DNA from: Tetranychus cinnabarinus | Taxonomy: Eukaryota > Arthropoda > Arachnida > Trombidiformes > Tetranychidae | Reading direction: 5' to 3' | NCBI GenBank assembly: GCA_022266195.1 | Contig: WHVY01000006.1 | Coordinates: 3,224,001-3,288,000 of the forward strand | Length of the DNA stretch: 64,000 bases | In this document: piece by piece, positions 11,836-23,100 of the stretch | Position numbering within the stretch: the stretch's first letter is position 1 | Layout of the letters: each line of letters starts with the position of its first letter | Translations under genes and position numbers: made by a program | The notes under the pieces: model-generated | The model's input: the letters and a program-made list of their open reading frames with translations, nothing else | Told to the model about the DNA's origin: nothing | The model's database searches: none

Positions 11836-12101
11836 GATGAGAATGATAAAATACTCTTGAATATTAAAACAAATTATTCAGAAATGAAAAACAGATTTTT
11901 AATTTGTATAACTTGAAGGCACGTTTACATTAGAATAATTTCTTAGTTTAGGGACCTTATTATAATTACAAAGTGAATTAGTTTTAGAATAAATCTTTTT
12001 TGAAAATGTCTCAAATATTAAATTTTAATTTATAGCTAATGTTCAATATATGAACTTGTCATGATCTTGTCATGTTCATGGTATGTTTAATATCATGCAA
12101 T

Positions 12102-13243
12102 TTATTGAGTTCCTTCATCAAAAATTTCCTTTTGGGTTTGTGGCTGTCTTTTATCAATTGCAGTCTCGTTTTCATCGCCATTATGCACCATGTTAACACT
12201 GGTGTCTGATTCGTCGCTATCTAATCGGGATCTCTTCGCTTTTGTTTCAAATCTTTGTTTGACATTTTCTTCTGTTATCTCTCTACCCTTTTGATTGATT
12301 GGTCCTCTTACAAGTAAATTCCAACCATCGCTGTCAGTAAATAAATTATCGTCGAAAAGAGACAACACTACTATTTTTTAAGTTAGACATTGCCAAAATC
12401 ATAACAAGATCATGATAATTACCTCTCAAAATATTTTCTTTCTCAATAGGTATTACTTCAGACCTCTCAGACTTCCTTGGTTTTCTGGTAAATTTTCCTT
12501 TAACCCCGAGAATAGCTCGCTTGAGTAATTCGGGGCCAAATATGATTTGCCCGAGTCTTATTGTAATTTTAGAAACCACATTTGTGCTTGAAAATAATGT
12601 TTCTTTTACTTCTGAAACCTGATCTTCAGTAAGATCATCGTGATACCATGCATTTACCTTTGCACGAAACTGGAATTATCATAGTAAGAAAACACAATTA
12701 AATACAATGATACTACTAGATTTTTTACATACCTTTTTGTTCAATCGTTTTTTCCGAATAATCAAGGAAGCTTTTTCTGTGATCCGATGGCTTGTCTTAT
12801 AACCTTGTTCTTCATCAGTGTTATCTTTTGTCTCTTCTAAGTTCTTTAATCTTTCAAGATATTCATCTAATTTAGACTCTATCATCCTCAATTTTTCAGC
12901 CTGGTGATCGTGTTTTCTTTTCAGGGACCGAATATCAGCAGATAGTTCTTGATATGAATGAGATGTTACATCATTGGAACTGCTTCTGAGATTACGTATT
13001 TCCTGGAATTTCCCAGCTGGCATTGTAGTTTTTGTCACACTTTCTTTAGGGAAACACAATGTCAAACAATTTTTCGCCCCATCTGCGTCTCCATAATAAA
13101 TAATCTTGACTTTTGCCTCATCAAATGGAGAATCAACGAATTTATCAGCGGCTATCAGTTTTTCAAGACTGAAAACAATAATATCTTATATTATTTCAAG
13201 TAACTTGGACTTTTCTCTACGCGATCGTCACACGCAATTCCAT
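12102..13243 (-). CDS. BEN-domain-like protein, proximal copy (transposon accessory gene)
   Basis: Proposed exons 13221-13243, 12733-13168, 12423-12669 and 12102-12370 give 324 residues. The last three exons are well supported; the first, of 23 bp, is tentative because its donor GTAGAG is weak, though the phase fits. The Ile-Ile-Tyr-Tyr-Gly-Asp motif (about 30-35) is shared with the distal copy. A long charged segment (about 65-125, rich in Lys, Glu and Leu) looks like a coiled coil. A BEN-like region (about 154-255) follows, then Gly/Glu-Pro-x-Asn-Gln near the end, also matched in the other copy. The C-terminal tail is basic then acidic (KAKRSR followed by DSDESD), suggesting a nuclear signal. 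The start lies about 41 bp from the transposase ATG, head to head. Confidence 0.55.
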
Positions 13244-13284
13244 CATCAGCTTTTGTTAAGAGTGCGCGATATGAAAAAATATGG

Positions 13285-15057
13285 ATGAATAAAGATGAAC
13301 CGATAGTCGATACAGACATAAGACTGACATTTATGTTCAATATGGATGATGCTTCAATGGTGAAATCAAACAATACTATTGTCACCCCGATTTCTTATAC
13401 AATAGCAGAGTTGCCTGAAAATAGACGCTTTATCAAAAGAAACATGATGAATGCTTGCGTATATTGGGGTAAAGAAAAAATAAAGCACGATTTACTATGG
13501 CAAGAGTTTGTTATTAAACCACTAGCAAAATACAATGACTATGTTTCTATATCAAGCAATGGAATTGATGTAAGAGTTATGGCAAAGATTGGACTAATCA
13601 TCATGGACTCGGTTGCAAAGCCAAAGACTTTGAACTGCATGCTCTTCAATGCAGAGTATGGTTGTCCGTATTGTTTGGCAAGATGTGAATCTGTTCATGA
13701 TCAAAGATCTCATAACCATCGTGTCTATCCATATGATCCTGAGGCTAACTTGCAACTTAAATCACATCAAATTTACATTGATTCAGCAATCCAAGCAGAG
13801 CGAGAAAATACAACAGTGAATGGAATTAATGGCCCGAATGTTTTATCTGATATAATCGAGATACCAGATCAAGTTCCAGTTGATTATATGCATGCTTGTT
13901 TGGAAGGAGTTTTCAGAAGTTTATTGAATCAAAGGCCATATCGAGATGTGAACTTCTTAAGAACATTCGATGATCATGTCAAGATCATGAAAATACCACA
14001 CGAATTTACTCGTAAAGTTAGATCTTTAACTCAATTGACTCATTGGAAAGCAAATGAGCTAAGATTTTGCGCTTTCTATCTCCTTCCATTATTCAGAAAG
14101 CTTCCAAGTGATTACTTCTACCTTGTTGTTATATTTAGCTGCATGATACGACTAATGGTTGTTGCTGATAAAAGTAATCAACGAACAATGGATTTACAAG
14201 CCATCATCAATATTTTTCTCGAATCATATCAAGAGATTTATGGAGCTTGTGAAATGAAATTCAACTTTCATTTGTTACGCCATTTACCAAGACAAATTGA
14301 AGATCTTGGTAGTATAACAGAATATTCAGCATTTATTTATGAAAATAATATTTTTAATTTGAAACGAAGTTTCAATGGTACCCGAGGCCAATTACGACAA
14401 ATTGCTCAAGCTTATGTCGCATCAAAAAACACCATTTTTTCGAATGATCTTAACAAACTGCTTGCAAAAAACGAAATCGGAATTGTTTTACCAACCATTA
14501 GGGATTATTATTCAAGAATAGTTGAGAAACCTGTCCAAAATCATGCAATTGATGAAATAACATTGAGCAAGATAAGAAGATTCCATCCATGGGTACAGAA
14601 AGAAAATTTAAATGTCTTTTCAAGATTAAGGAAAAACAAGACAATATTTCACAGTCTAATTTACAATTACAGACGATCCTCATCATCGTATTATTTTTCA
14701 TATAAAGAGCATCATAATTCAAGAAAACCAATATTTGGAAAGATCAAATATTTTGTAGGAGTCAAGCATGATATTAATTCAGATGATATAAGAAATTTCT
14801 ATGTTATTTATGAAAAGATACAGCCTTATGAAACTCAAAGTATTTTTACTGGAATTCAACAACCAGATCATCGAAAATTGAAACAAATTTTGTCATTTGA
14901 ATGCTGTAAGAGTTTCATGTTCAGAGTAAGATCATGTAATGATCACAATGTTATCGACTTTGATAAGATTTCGAGCAAAGCCATTGTTTTCAATAATGCT
15001 TTTGAAAAGAACATATTATGGGCTTCCGAATTAGTTGGTTTGTTTGAACACGATTAA
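13285..15057 (+). CDS. EnSpm/CACTA-type DDE transposase, 590 aa
   Basis: A single uninterrupted frame with the RNase-H-fold catalytic pattern of animal CACTA/EnSpm transposases. The first Asp is D21 in Phe-Asn-Met-Asp-Asp (the NTDG-like position), followed by an I/L-x-E-L-P block (37-40) and a tryptophan-glycine segment. A Cys-Pro-Tyr-Cys knuckle and a His lie at about 130-150. The second Asp is D200 in Val-Asp-Tyr-Met-His, the typical D-x-M-H motif. The acidic third residue is E353 in Ile-Tyr-Glu-Asn-Asn, after a His-Leu-Leu-Arg-His-Leu motif and before a G-T-R-G segment. The catalytic set is complete. Relatives usually have a further N-terminal zinc-binding region; here the frame is open for 27 codons upstream of the ATG, back to a stop at 13199, and the opposite gene begins there. 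AATAAA lies at 15137. It probably cuts and pastes the surrounding element. Confidence 0.75.
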   Translation: MNKDEPIVDTDIRLTFMFNMDDASMVKSNNTIVTPISYTIAELPENRRFIKRNMMNACVYWGKEKIKHDLLWQEFVIKPLAKYNDYVSISSNGIDVRVMAKIGLIIMDSVAKPKTLNCMLFNAEYGCPYCLARCESVHDQRSHNHRVYPYDPEANLQLKSHQIYIDSAIQAERENTTVNGINGPNVLSDIIEIPDQVPVDYMHACLEGVFRSLLNQRPYRDVNFLRTFDDHVKIMKIPHEFTRKVRSLTQLTHWKANELRFCAFYLLPLFRKLPSDYFYLVVIFSCMIRLMVVADKSNQRTMDLQAIINIFLESYQEIYGACEMKFNFHLLRHLPRQIEDLGSITEYSAFIYENNIFNLKRSFNGTRGQLRQIAQAYVASKNTIFSNDLNKLLAKNEIGIVLPTIRDYYSRIVEKPVQNHAIDEITLSKIRRFHPWVQKENLNVFSRLRKNKTIFHSLIYNYRRSSSSYYFSYKEHHNSRKPIFGKIKYFVGVKHDINSDDIRNFYVIYEKIQPYETQSIFTGIQQPDHRKLKQILSFECCKSFMFRVRSCNDHNVIDFDKISSKAIVFNNAFEKNILWASELVGLFEHD

Positions 15058-15136
15058 ATCAAATTTGAATCTCAATTTTTCTTATTATTTAAGTGTATGA
15101 ATCATGTTACATCCAATTTTTCATTTTTTTAGCTTT

Positions 15137-15142
15137 AATAAA
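15137..15142 (+). terminator. Poly(A) signal of transposase gene
   Basis: AATAAA about 80 bases after the transposase stop codon. Confidence 0.45.
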
Positions 15143-15354
15143 CCAATTTTCATGCTATGAAATTACCATGTCAAATTCATACTTTCCTTGTTGAAAAGTA
15201 GGAATGAAATTGGTCTGAAAATTCTGCTATTCAGCATGCGAAATTAGCTGCAATCTCAAGCTCTGTTCTTACAGTAATATTTCAATTATTCTAGTAAGGA
15301 GAAAATTATCATTAAAGTTGAAGTATAATCGTAAATTTATGACAATTAAATGCT

Positions 15355-15393
15355 CATGGTATGATCACCTCTAAATTTTCAACCCGGGTTACT
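15355..15393 (-). repeat. Right terminal inverted repeat and flanking TTACT
   Basis: Ends AACCCGGG at 15388, followed directly by TTACT (15389-15393). Reverse complement of the left end with a few changes. Confidence 0.6.
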
Positions 15394-17000
15394 GAAAGAC
15401 TCTTTTGTTTATTAATACATTGAAACAACAATATTAGTAGCGCTGGTGTTATCAGAATGTTGAAAAGTAAAGAGAAAACAAAAAATATTCAAACTAATCT
15501 GATCAATCATATTAATAGAATTAATGGTTGTATAATCTGATTATCTCAAGAGAAATAAAGCGAAAATTCTTCTTGAAATATTTGCAGCTACAAATACGAA
15601 AACGTTAAAAAAGTCTCAAAACGTATTCATTAAAAGTGTGCAAAGAATGAGCTCAAAAAATCTCTTTCTCTGCAATACCGCGAATGACCTTATTTGATTA
15701 AAATTTGAACTGAAAAGAAAATCTAAGGACCTTAAATTTTTTATCTGAACTTTTCTGAGGATTTTCCTTTCAAATGGCTTTTGAATACTAAGTGTAGTGC
15801 ATGGAAATCTGTTCAACTTACCTCAACTCTACAGTACTGACAAGAGTATTATGCATAGCACAAGATGAATTGACTAGCCTTGATATTTGATTTATGGGTT
15901 CAATTGATCCGGTAAATCTTGGTGTCGGTACATACAAGTTGCTTACAAACGAATCCTTGAACTCAAAAATGAGTTTAACAAATGAAAACGAATAAGAAAC
16001 ATTTTCGATTCCATTGTTAGCTACGAATAGTGAGAATATTATCAACTGAGTGATAGTTTTATAGTTAAATTTTACTTGATCTTTTAAGCTCTGGAATGAA
16101 CATGAGAACATTATTGAGCATCAAAATTAGAAAATTTTGCCGCAAAAGTGTTTTCGAAAACTTAGCTATGAAGCAAAGCACTCTCAGGTTGCAAGTTTAT
16201 CAAAAAGTTCTGTAAGCAGAATGCAATTCTTAATTTTGTGAACGAACTTTTTCGCAACTTTACAGTATTTGAATCCTCTTGTTGAGACGAATGGTCAAAC
16301 ATGGTGAAGTTCAAATGATGATGGATCATGTTTCAAGTTTGTCTAAATAATCATCTCATAAAACGAATAAATGGTTCGATTGAGAAGAAATTTTCAAAAC
16401 TAGAACTCTATCATTTAGCGTCTCGTTCATTTAAAAGAGATAATATTCAAAAAACAAAAGATTGGGAAAATCAAATGGATATTGAGGCCAATCAAATTAT
16501 TTATCGTTTCTGATTAACCCGTTACTTCTTGCATTTTATACAATTTACATTAACATTTAAACCCGGATAAAGGTGAAACAAATGAATGGAAAGCAAGATG
16601 AAATGAGAAAACAAGAGAAACGTTTGAATGAGAAAAAAACAAAAAGACTAAGAATCAGCGAAATAACCTCATTTATTTTCATCTTGTTATATTATTATTC
16701 ATTGATAGTTTGATAAATGAAGGTGAGGATGCAATGTAACCATGATAATCATTTATCCACATCACATAACAACATTGATGAAGATGAACTGAATTTGGAG
16801 GTAAACGTAAAGAAAGCAAAGAAAAAAAAAGTAGAAAGAAAAAGTCGACTCTCATTAAGTGTATTAACATGATTACCATGGAAAAACGAAGCAACGAAAA
16901 AAAAGAGATAAAATGAAATCTCAACTTAATCGCAACTCAATTGATTCTATATTTGCTTTTCTTTTTCCCTTTTCTTCCCTTCTTACGGTTCATCTTGCAG
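15394..17000. other. Non-coding stretch, probable intron end
   Basis: No supported gene. It ends in a polypyrimidine tract and AG acceptor for the exon at 17001. A minus-strand open frame at 15818-16111 ends in a good GTAAGT donor but resembles nothing I know and has no partner exon. Confidence 0.4.
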
Positions 17001-17142
17001 TGCGGCCTTTGCAAGTCAACATTTATCCCAAGAAGCCTTTAAAAGCTGGACAAAAGGCTGAGCTAACCTGTGAATCTAAAGGTGCCAAACCGTCAACCAA
17101 ATTAACCTGGTTCATCAATGGACGAGAATTGAAAGAAGCAAG
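17001..17142 (+). CDS. Exon: first half of Ig2
   Basis: Begins after a TTCATCTTGCAG acceptor in mid-codon (phase 1), so it is an internal exon. It encodes Pro-Leu-Lys-Ala-Gly followed by the first Ig cysteine (Glu-Leu-Thr-Cys) and the core tryptophan (Leu-Thr-Trp). The donor AG|GTTAAC is unusual but the join to 17243 keeps the frame. Confidence 0.8.
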
Positions 17143-20100
17143 GTTAACACCTCTTGATAGTCATTAAATTGTCCCTAAAAGAGTCACCTAATTTGATTCT
17201 CTTCTCTTTCTCTTCAACCCTTTTCCACATCATTTTCATCAGGTCTATTGATTCAGTTGATGAAGAGACAACTTCTTCTTTAGTATCATTTACTCCAATG
17301 CCTTCACACAATGGACTTCCCTTGATATGTCGAGCCGAAAATCCAAAGATAATTAACAGTAGCCTATTCGATAACTGGTTCTTACAAGTTTACTGTAAGT
17401 TTATCCTTTTTTTGCCTCTTCTTTATTCTTTCTATCATAAAAGTTCAGGCTCTTGAAAAATTTTCCTTTTCATCATTTTCTTCTTTTCTTTTCTGTCCCA
17501 ATCATTTCACCCTTTTCCTCTCTATACCTCTAATCTGAGCACATTTCATTGCTCTACTTTTGCCTCTTTTTTTTCTTCTCTTTACTTCTTCATTTTTTGA
17601 TCTCATTTGTTGAATAATATCATGAAGAAAATTTTCTTTGCACTTCTTCATTTAACTCTTTTTTTCTCTTCTCATTTCTTCCAAGTTTACCTTTATAATA
17701 CTTGTACTTTTGCAATTGAACGATAAAAAATTGCAACTTTATCATGAACATGAATCTTGTAATGATATTGAAGGATTTTTTTTACTTCAAATTCTTGCAA
17801 CAATATTTTTTGTCTATTTCAGAACATTTTTTGCTTCTTTACTTTACTCAGTCTTTTCAAGAGTTAGGTATTTATAGACATGATCTATTAAGGATAATTT
17901 GTTTAATTCAATTGATGACAAATGATTGTAAAGGGGTGAAGGAGTAAAAGTGGATTTTGCTAGTCTCATTAGAGAACAATGTTGTAAACATGGGAAAAGC
18001 AGGAGTTTTGACGATCAGAGTTTTGAAACATTAGAAGAAGAAAAAAATTCTGTAATTGAATTTGCACAAAACTTTTAGACTTTCTTTATAAATAGAAGTA
18101 TTAAGTGTGTTGTTCAATTTAATCATGTTAAAGCAACATTTGGTTTGCCGTTTTTGCATCCTCATCAATAAACTGTTTCATCAATTATTTGTTTAATTGC
18201 TCGTCAATTATGCTAAGCCATAATGAACATAAAAAAGAAACGAATCAACAACAAGTGTCGTCAATTCATGGTATCAAGAAAAGCATCACAACTCGAAGCA
18301 AGAAAAAATCGACATTTTCTCGAGTTGATAAAATTGCACTGAAAGATTAGGACAAAATCGATGGAAACTGTTAGTTAAGTGTTGCTCATTACAGGGATTG
18401 GTTATAGTGGCTGTTATCAATCCCTGTAATGACTTTTTTCTCGTCCAAGTTCAAGGCGAGTTGATGAATTGAAACAGGTAAAGTTGGTCGAAATTGAAAT
18501 TTTGTCTCTTTCTTGCTAAATATTTACTCTAGACTTACCAACCATTGGTTAATACTTTCACTTTTACCATTTACCTTGAGCAAACAGTTGAATGTTATTC
18601 AATTTAATTCTAATTTTGTCCGACAATTTATTCCTTTAGCTTTTAGGCAAACTTTTAATAAACTTTGCAAACCAAGGCAACGATTTAAATGTCACTCGCT
18701 GAGATTAATCATTATTTTATGCCATTTCAAGTGACTTTGATTTGCAAAAACAATTCCCATGATTGACTCTTTGGCCAATATCTTGGCTTAATGTTTATCC
18801 ATTCCCTTTCCTCTCTGCTTTTTACTAGCCATGATAATCTTTACTGTATTATTCGAGTCCAAACATTTACCAGCAAGAGTAAACAACGAAAATGAAAACA
18901 TCCAATCAAATCCATGTTAACCTTTCATTGTTAATCAACATCAATACAAAGTAAATTAACTATCATCATTAATGATCATTTGTAGACTTTCCGTTAGTTT
19001 CTTTCTTTCGCCTTTTTCCCTCAATCTATTTGAATTGGTCTCATGGAAACATTAACATTCAACTTGATCGCAATAATGAGAAAAGCAAATTATTATCGAT
19101 AATCCCTTTTTTTACTTTTCTTTTGCCATCACCCAATAAATGTTGCCGGTAATCAGGTTAGTAATATTCATGTAACATACACAACAGCACAAAAGGGTGC
19201 ATGCAAAGTGTCTAACATCTCATCATTTGTTTTCACCTCGACATTTCACCTTACGCTTGTTATTAGAATGAAAGAATCTCAATTCCTATTCTCTCAGTTC
19301 TTGTACTATTCATGGACAATAAAAGATTAGCGATCAAAATTTGATATGCAACCAACTTCAAAAGGCAAATAGTTCTCGATCGAGATCAACGTGAACAATG
19401 TAAACAAGAGCGATATTTTACAGAGAATTTCCATATTCTAACTTATGAGAGAAAACTATGATAAAAATTCTGAAATCATCGATTACAATTGCGTGAATTC
19501 AATCTCGATTCAACTTGTCCAGATAAAATATTTCTCAATATTTCTTGCCTCGAAGCTTTATTGATTTGGGCTTATTTACATTGAAACAGGCATATTTTTC
19601 TTCCATGAAAATTATGATTACCCACATCTGCAAATATTACGCTATCATTGATTAATTATTTGTAATTAGAGTGCCACTAAGCCATGATAATTGCTCCATG
19701 ATGACTTCAATTCGCTTTTTACTTTGTAAATTTTCGCATTCCATCCCATTATCATGATTATTGAAAACTTACCAACCTATTTCAAAACAGCACTCAATAA
19801 AACTTCAAGCTTCACCAAACAGTAAACTCTAACCATATGAGCTTCTAAAAAATTTTGCAATATTAAATTTCTTTTGTCTAAACAAATAAAATGTTTTCCT
19901 TTACCCTGCATATTATGAAACTAAACTCAGGAGTAAACCAAATGAGCCATATTTCATCATTCAATTTTTAAATGTCAATTTCAAGTCCACCTCAAACAGA
20001 ACGAACAAAAACAATTTTACCATTTTTTCCTTTCTTTTCCAGTTCAACCAAAAGTTGCCTTGAATTTAACCGGTGAAAATCAAGAAGCGGTTATCTTTAG

Positions 20101-23100
20101 TCAAATTAAAATGAAATGTGATATCAAAGCGAATCCAAATGTAACTGAGATCCATTGGTTATTCAATAATGAAATTATGAAATCCGATACTTCCAAAGGT
20201 AAGAGACGAAAGAAGCAAATATCTTTAACCAAATACACTTTCTTATCCTTCCTCTTAACAACTCATCATTTACTTTCTTCTTCCTTCCCTTTTTTCATCA
20301 TCATTTTTAGTCTCTTCATTATTGATATAAAAACGCTTTTCTGCTCACTTTGCATTTTATCCACTTTTCTTCGTCTTCCCATTCTCATCTGATCCCATTA
20401 TTCCCCATCCAATCCGTCCTCTTGGATATTGCTTGTTATATCATTATATTTTTATTAATAATCATCACACAATTTTTATTCTTGATCAAACTACTGATGT
20501 ATCTTTATTGCTCTTCACTCGAGATTGCCAAACTTGATTCTCACTCTTAACTCGATTCTCAATCACTTTACCAGCTTTCAACGTTGCAACTTTTTTCCTC
20601 TTCGCTCTTGTTATTTATTTGTTTTTTCTTCTTCTCTTTGCGTTCGTTCTTTTTTTATTTTGATCGTTGCTGTTTAGTGTTTTGAAAAGATAATATATTA
20701 AATCGGAAATGGTTAATGATAGAGTCAATTTAATTTGATTATAGCTCATTCAAGTCATTAAATTACTTGAACTCTCATCCTTTACATTGACAGACACTTA
20801 ACTTTATGCTTTACTTGCTCTTTTTTTATCTACATTATTTATAAACATTTTTTACTCTTTACTCTGATCGATATAATTATTACCATGAGTATTTACCGTT
20901 CATGTTTAACGGATAACGGTACTTGATTATTCCTGTTATAGTCAATACTCTGAGTCAACTTAAAGTTGAAACTCGATGAAGAACTGAAACGCATCAAGAT
21001 TCCAATAGAAAATAATAAATGGACAAAAATTTAGTCTAAGTTTCACTAGAAAGTTTAAAAGTATTTTGTTATTTGTGTGCAAAATTTTCTTATAAAAATG
21101 AGTAAACATATTGAAACATCTTATAACTTGACTGAACGAGTTTTTATTTGGATGAAAAATGCTCAAAAGGCGAGTAAATTATGTGCTCTTTAATATTATA
21201 TTTTTGACTTTTTTGTTTTTCGTTTGATTAATTTTTAATTTTTTTCTCTCAAAAGTTTCTTCAAGTCTTTCAGTTGGAACTTCAGTTTCAAGGGAAGTCA
21301 AAATTTCATTGAAATTCTTGCTCATGATATTTTCGGCAATTTTCTTGGTTTGAATTTATTTGGAGTATAATGAAGTTCTCAATGCTTAGTGACTTCGGTG
21401 ATTTTGTATAGAATGCTTTATTTCCGAAAGCATCTTTGAAACGCTATCTGAATAGAAGTTGTATTTATGGAAGAAATAAATTTAATCAGATTTCTTTCTT
21501 TTGCAAGCTTGCAATTCCGAGTTAAACCCATCTAATTGGAATGGATAAGAGTTTTGAAAATGAAATTGATTTGAAGATGACACTGAGATAGATGAAAGAA
21601 TACAATGTACAGTAAATTTTATTCAACATTGAATGTGAGAATTTCAAGAATCTTTCATGAAACTCAATCCATTTTCACCTTTTCTTTCCATCTTTACATT
21701 TCATGCTTTCCCGTTTGATTTATCAGCATGTCATCTGCACACGAATGCAAAATCAATCCAAGTATTGGATTTTGATAAGAAAAATTAGACTATTGGTGAA
21801 ATAAATCAGTTTCAAGAAAATTAGATAGAATTTGAGGGAAAAGAAGAAAAAAGGAGAAAGTTATCTGGAATGATTCATGGAATTATTTTTTCTTCACTCT
21901 TTTTTCGATTGAATTCTGAAGTAGAATGCAAAACTTGTCTACAGTAAATAATGTAAAGCAGTGGAATGAGTCTATGAAATTGAATGGATGAAAGATTTTA
22001 CATTGAGAAAAAGTTGCAAAGTTTTATGTAAAAAAGATAAGTTGAGAAGAGAAAAAATTGACCCAAAGTTACGTCAATATTGATGTTAATGTTGATAAAT
22101 ACCGTCTAATGCAAGGGAACAGCAAAAACCCTTTTATTTGGATTGACCTTTCATTTGGACAACCTTTTGTTGAATAAATTTACAGGCAAAATGAAACAAT
22201 TTTTTAAAGTTTTTTCATGGAGAAAGAGAAGCAAGTTTATCTGACAGTGGAAAAGCAAATACGCTTGAGAAGGTACATGAAGATGGAATCATCATGAGTA
22301 GAGTTGCATCGAGTTATTCATAAAAGACAAGGAAAAGTTGCATGAAGAAAAAGATGATGATGATGATGATTAAGGGAGAAAGAAATGATGGAAAAGTTTA
22401 GAGTCGAAAAATAAATTTAAAAGAATGGCAATTCACATGAGTAAACATGCATTTTTTACCAATATTATTATTCACAGTCCATGAAAGGTTTGAACAGGGA
22501 GAAGAGCATCACAAGAAGAAAAAGGATAGAGATTGAAGATGATCAAAGAATCACAGAATCACAGAATTTATCTTTTCGCTTTTTCTCTCTCTGTTACAAC
22601 TCTTCATATTCTTTACCAGAAAAGTAATTGTTAACCTTTTATCCAGTTAGTTTTGCCATTTTTCTGTTCTTGTTACCAACTTTTTGTTTTCTGGTTGAAA
22701 AATTTTCTCCTTATGCGCCGTTTGAGTTCACTTATCAAAACATAAAATATTTGTTGAACTCGCTTCTCTTTTACAACTCATGTAAATGTGAAACATAAAT
22801 GTATTTATCGAGATATCGAATAAGCAAAAAGTGAAAGAAAAATATTGAACAAAAAAAGAAAACGCTTTGAGTTATCATGAAATTCGTCTAGTGATTTCAA
22901 GCTTCGAAACTGGAAATGCCCTTCAGTGAGAAGATTTGCTTTTAGCCTCATCAAGTTTTGTCAGATAATCCCAACGCGCCAATATACCAACTTTGAAGTC
23001 GGAAATATTTAAATCACTCATCAATGGATCCATACGAAATTTGTTTGCCTTAACTTACTTTTTTCATCGCTTCTGATTCGTCACCAAGTTGAATCTGCTT

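Larger units (their letters stand above)
10033..15388 (+). mobile_element. EnSpm/CACTA-like DNA transposon with transposase and two BEN-like genes
   Basis: Terminal inverted repeats: the left end (10033) reads CCCGGGTTAAAAAAT and the right end, reverse complemented from 15388, reads CCCGGGTTGAAAATT. Similarity continues imperfectly to about 34 bases, both arms ending in CATG. A TTACT direct repeat flanks the element (10027-10031 and 15389-15393), with one extra T on the left. Inside are a plus-strand DDE transposase (13285-15057) and two minus-strand paralogous BEN-like genes (10421-11835 and 12102-13243). GATCATG/CATGATC-type words are frequent in the element, including near both ends, and could be transposase or accessory-protein binding sites. 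All three coding regions look intact, which suggests a fairly recent insertion. The CCCGGG ends differ from the usual CACTA ends, so the family label rests on the transposase. Confidence 0.65.

Noticed and set aside
15818..16111. Minus-strand open frame ending at a GTAAGT donor
   Set aside because: No partner exon and no recognisable family. The donor-like end could be chance in 64 kb.
16913..17000. ATG-started hydrophobic run leading into the Ig2 exon, looking like a signal peptide
   Set aside because: It is the translated polypyrimidine tract before the AG acceptor. Family structure predicts an internal exon here, and the phase matches the other Ig exons.
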